Shown here piece after piece: positions 5,342 to 5,495 of a stretch of DNA of 5,495 nucleotides (positions are counted from its first letter, which is position 1; each line of letters opens with the position of its first letter). The stretch spans positions 1-5,495 of the forward strand of contig DATFMH010000144.1 of assembly GCA_035267045.1 (NCBI GenBank). Direction: 5' to 3'. The translations under genes and the position numbers were made by a program. This DNA is from DATFMH01 sp035267045. Its GTDB lineage: Bacteria; Bacteroidota; Rhodothermia; Balneolales; DATFMH01. The notes under the pieces were generated by a model. The model ran no database searches. It had not been told where the DNA came from and saw only the letters and a list, made by a program, of their open reading frames with translations.

Positions 5342-5488
5342 CACAAATTTTGAACAAAATTGAACAAGATATGTAAAGTTATTAACCCAAATGCTGCTGA
5401 TATTAAATACAGACATCAAGAGAGAGCTAATGAGTAATAATCCTTTTTGGATTATAAAATTAGTACCTGTAGTGTTCATTGCCGTAAT
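5342..5488. repeat. Diverged direct repeat, copy 2
   Basis: This is the partner of 5021-5172, lying about 316-321 bp to the right. The identical core is at 5464-5488 and extends to 30 bp with one mismatch (5459-5488 against 5143-5172). After the core the sequence reads GATAAAA to the window edge, where copy 1 reads AAAAAGAG, so the following element may differ or may continue outside the window. A small A/T-rich hairpin (ATAATCC, loop TTTTT, GGATTAT at 5437-5455) is present only in this copy. Confidence 0.65.
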
Positions 5489-5495
5489 GATAAAA

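Larger units (their letters stand above)
4848..5495. other. Gene-poor AT-rich intergenic region with repeats
   Basis: No convincing protein gene, tRNA or rRNA is seen here. A 64-codon minus-strand reading frame (5017-5211) and a second open frame entering from the right edge (5494 to a stop at 5312-5314) share only the residues ITAMNTTG. That match is explained by the DNA repeat, and the frames disagree outside it. The proximal part (4848 to about 4980) must hold the adk promoter and leader. The distal part contains two diverged direct-repeat copies and a 113-bp segment bounded by inverted repeats, listed separately. The window ends inside or just after the second repeat copy. Confidence 0.6.

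Noticed and set aside
5437..5455. ATAATCC-TTTTT-GGATTAT hairpin as a terminator
   Set aside because: AT-rich 7-bp stem without a following T-run on either strand and not conserved in repeat copy 1.
5312..5494. Open minus-strand frame entering from the right edge
   Set aside because: About 60 hydrophobic codons with AT-driven composition; overlaps repeat copy 2, whose drift does not preserve this frame. It could be the tail of a gene beyond the window, but nothing supports that.

Overview
The window is a low-GC bacterial chromosomal segment with five complete protein genes, one gene cut by the left edge, and two long AT-rich intergenic regions. The truncated outer-membrane beta-barrel protein, the weak Shine-Dalgarno sequences and the short-LID adenylate kinase suggest a Gram-negative member of the Bacteroidota/Balneolota-Rhodothermota group. 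That assignment is inference; no rRNA or other phylogenetic marker is present.

Layout. 1-1053 (+): C-terminal part of a beta-barrel-like outer-membrane protein. 1096-2454 (-): a two-gene unit, purM (AIR synthetase, purine synthesis) followed by a small stand-alone AtuA C-terminal-like protein. 2455-2935: a 481-bp gene-free region between divergent genes. 2936-4275 (+): a two-gene unit with overlapping stop and start, dtd (D-aminoacyl-tRNA deacylase) then an alkaline-phosphatase/iPGM-superfamily metalloenzyme of unknown substrate. 4284-4847 (-): adk (adenylate kinase), convergent with the metalloenzyme gene. 4848-5495: about 650 bp with no convincing gene, carrying a diverged direct duplication and a long inverted repeat.

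The main result is that 2455-2935 looks like the chromosomal replication origin (oriC). It holds nine DnaA-box-like 9-mers in about 350 bp: two perfect TGTGGATAA, four TTTTCCACA-type and three one-mismatch sites. It also has very AT-rich segments and, at 2615-2637, a row TAG-TAA-TAG followed by a short spacer and a DnaA box. That row has the layout of the DnaA-trio/basal unwinding element described in Bacillus subtilis. The flanking genes diverge from it, so both are transcribed in the direction of fork movement. Neither dnaA, dnaN, rpmH nor gidA is in the window, so an origin finder relying on gene neighbours could miss it.

The second unexplained structure is at the right edge. Two copies of a roughly 130-150-bp sequence lie about 316-321 bp apart, largely diverged but with a 25-bp identical core (5148-5172 and 5464-5488). 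Indels that are not multiples of three argue against protein coding. The first copy runs into a 113-bp segment bounded by 20-21-bp imperfect inverted repeats (5170-5190 and 5263-5282). Function is unknown; a repeated non-coding element, small-RNA locus or MITE-like remnant are all possible.
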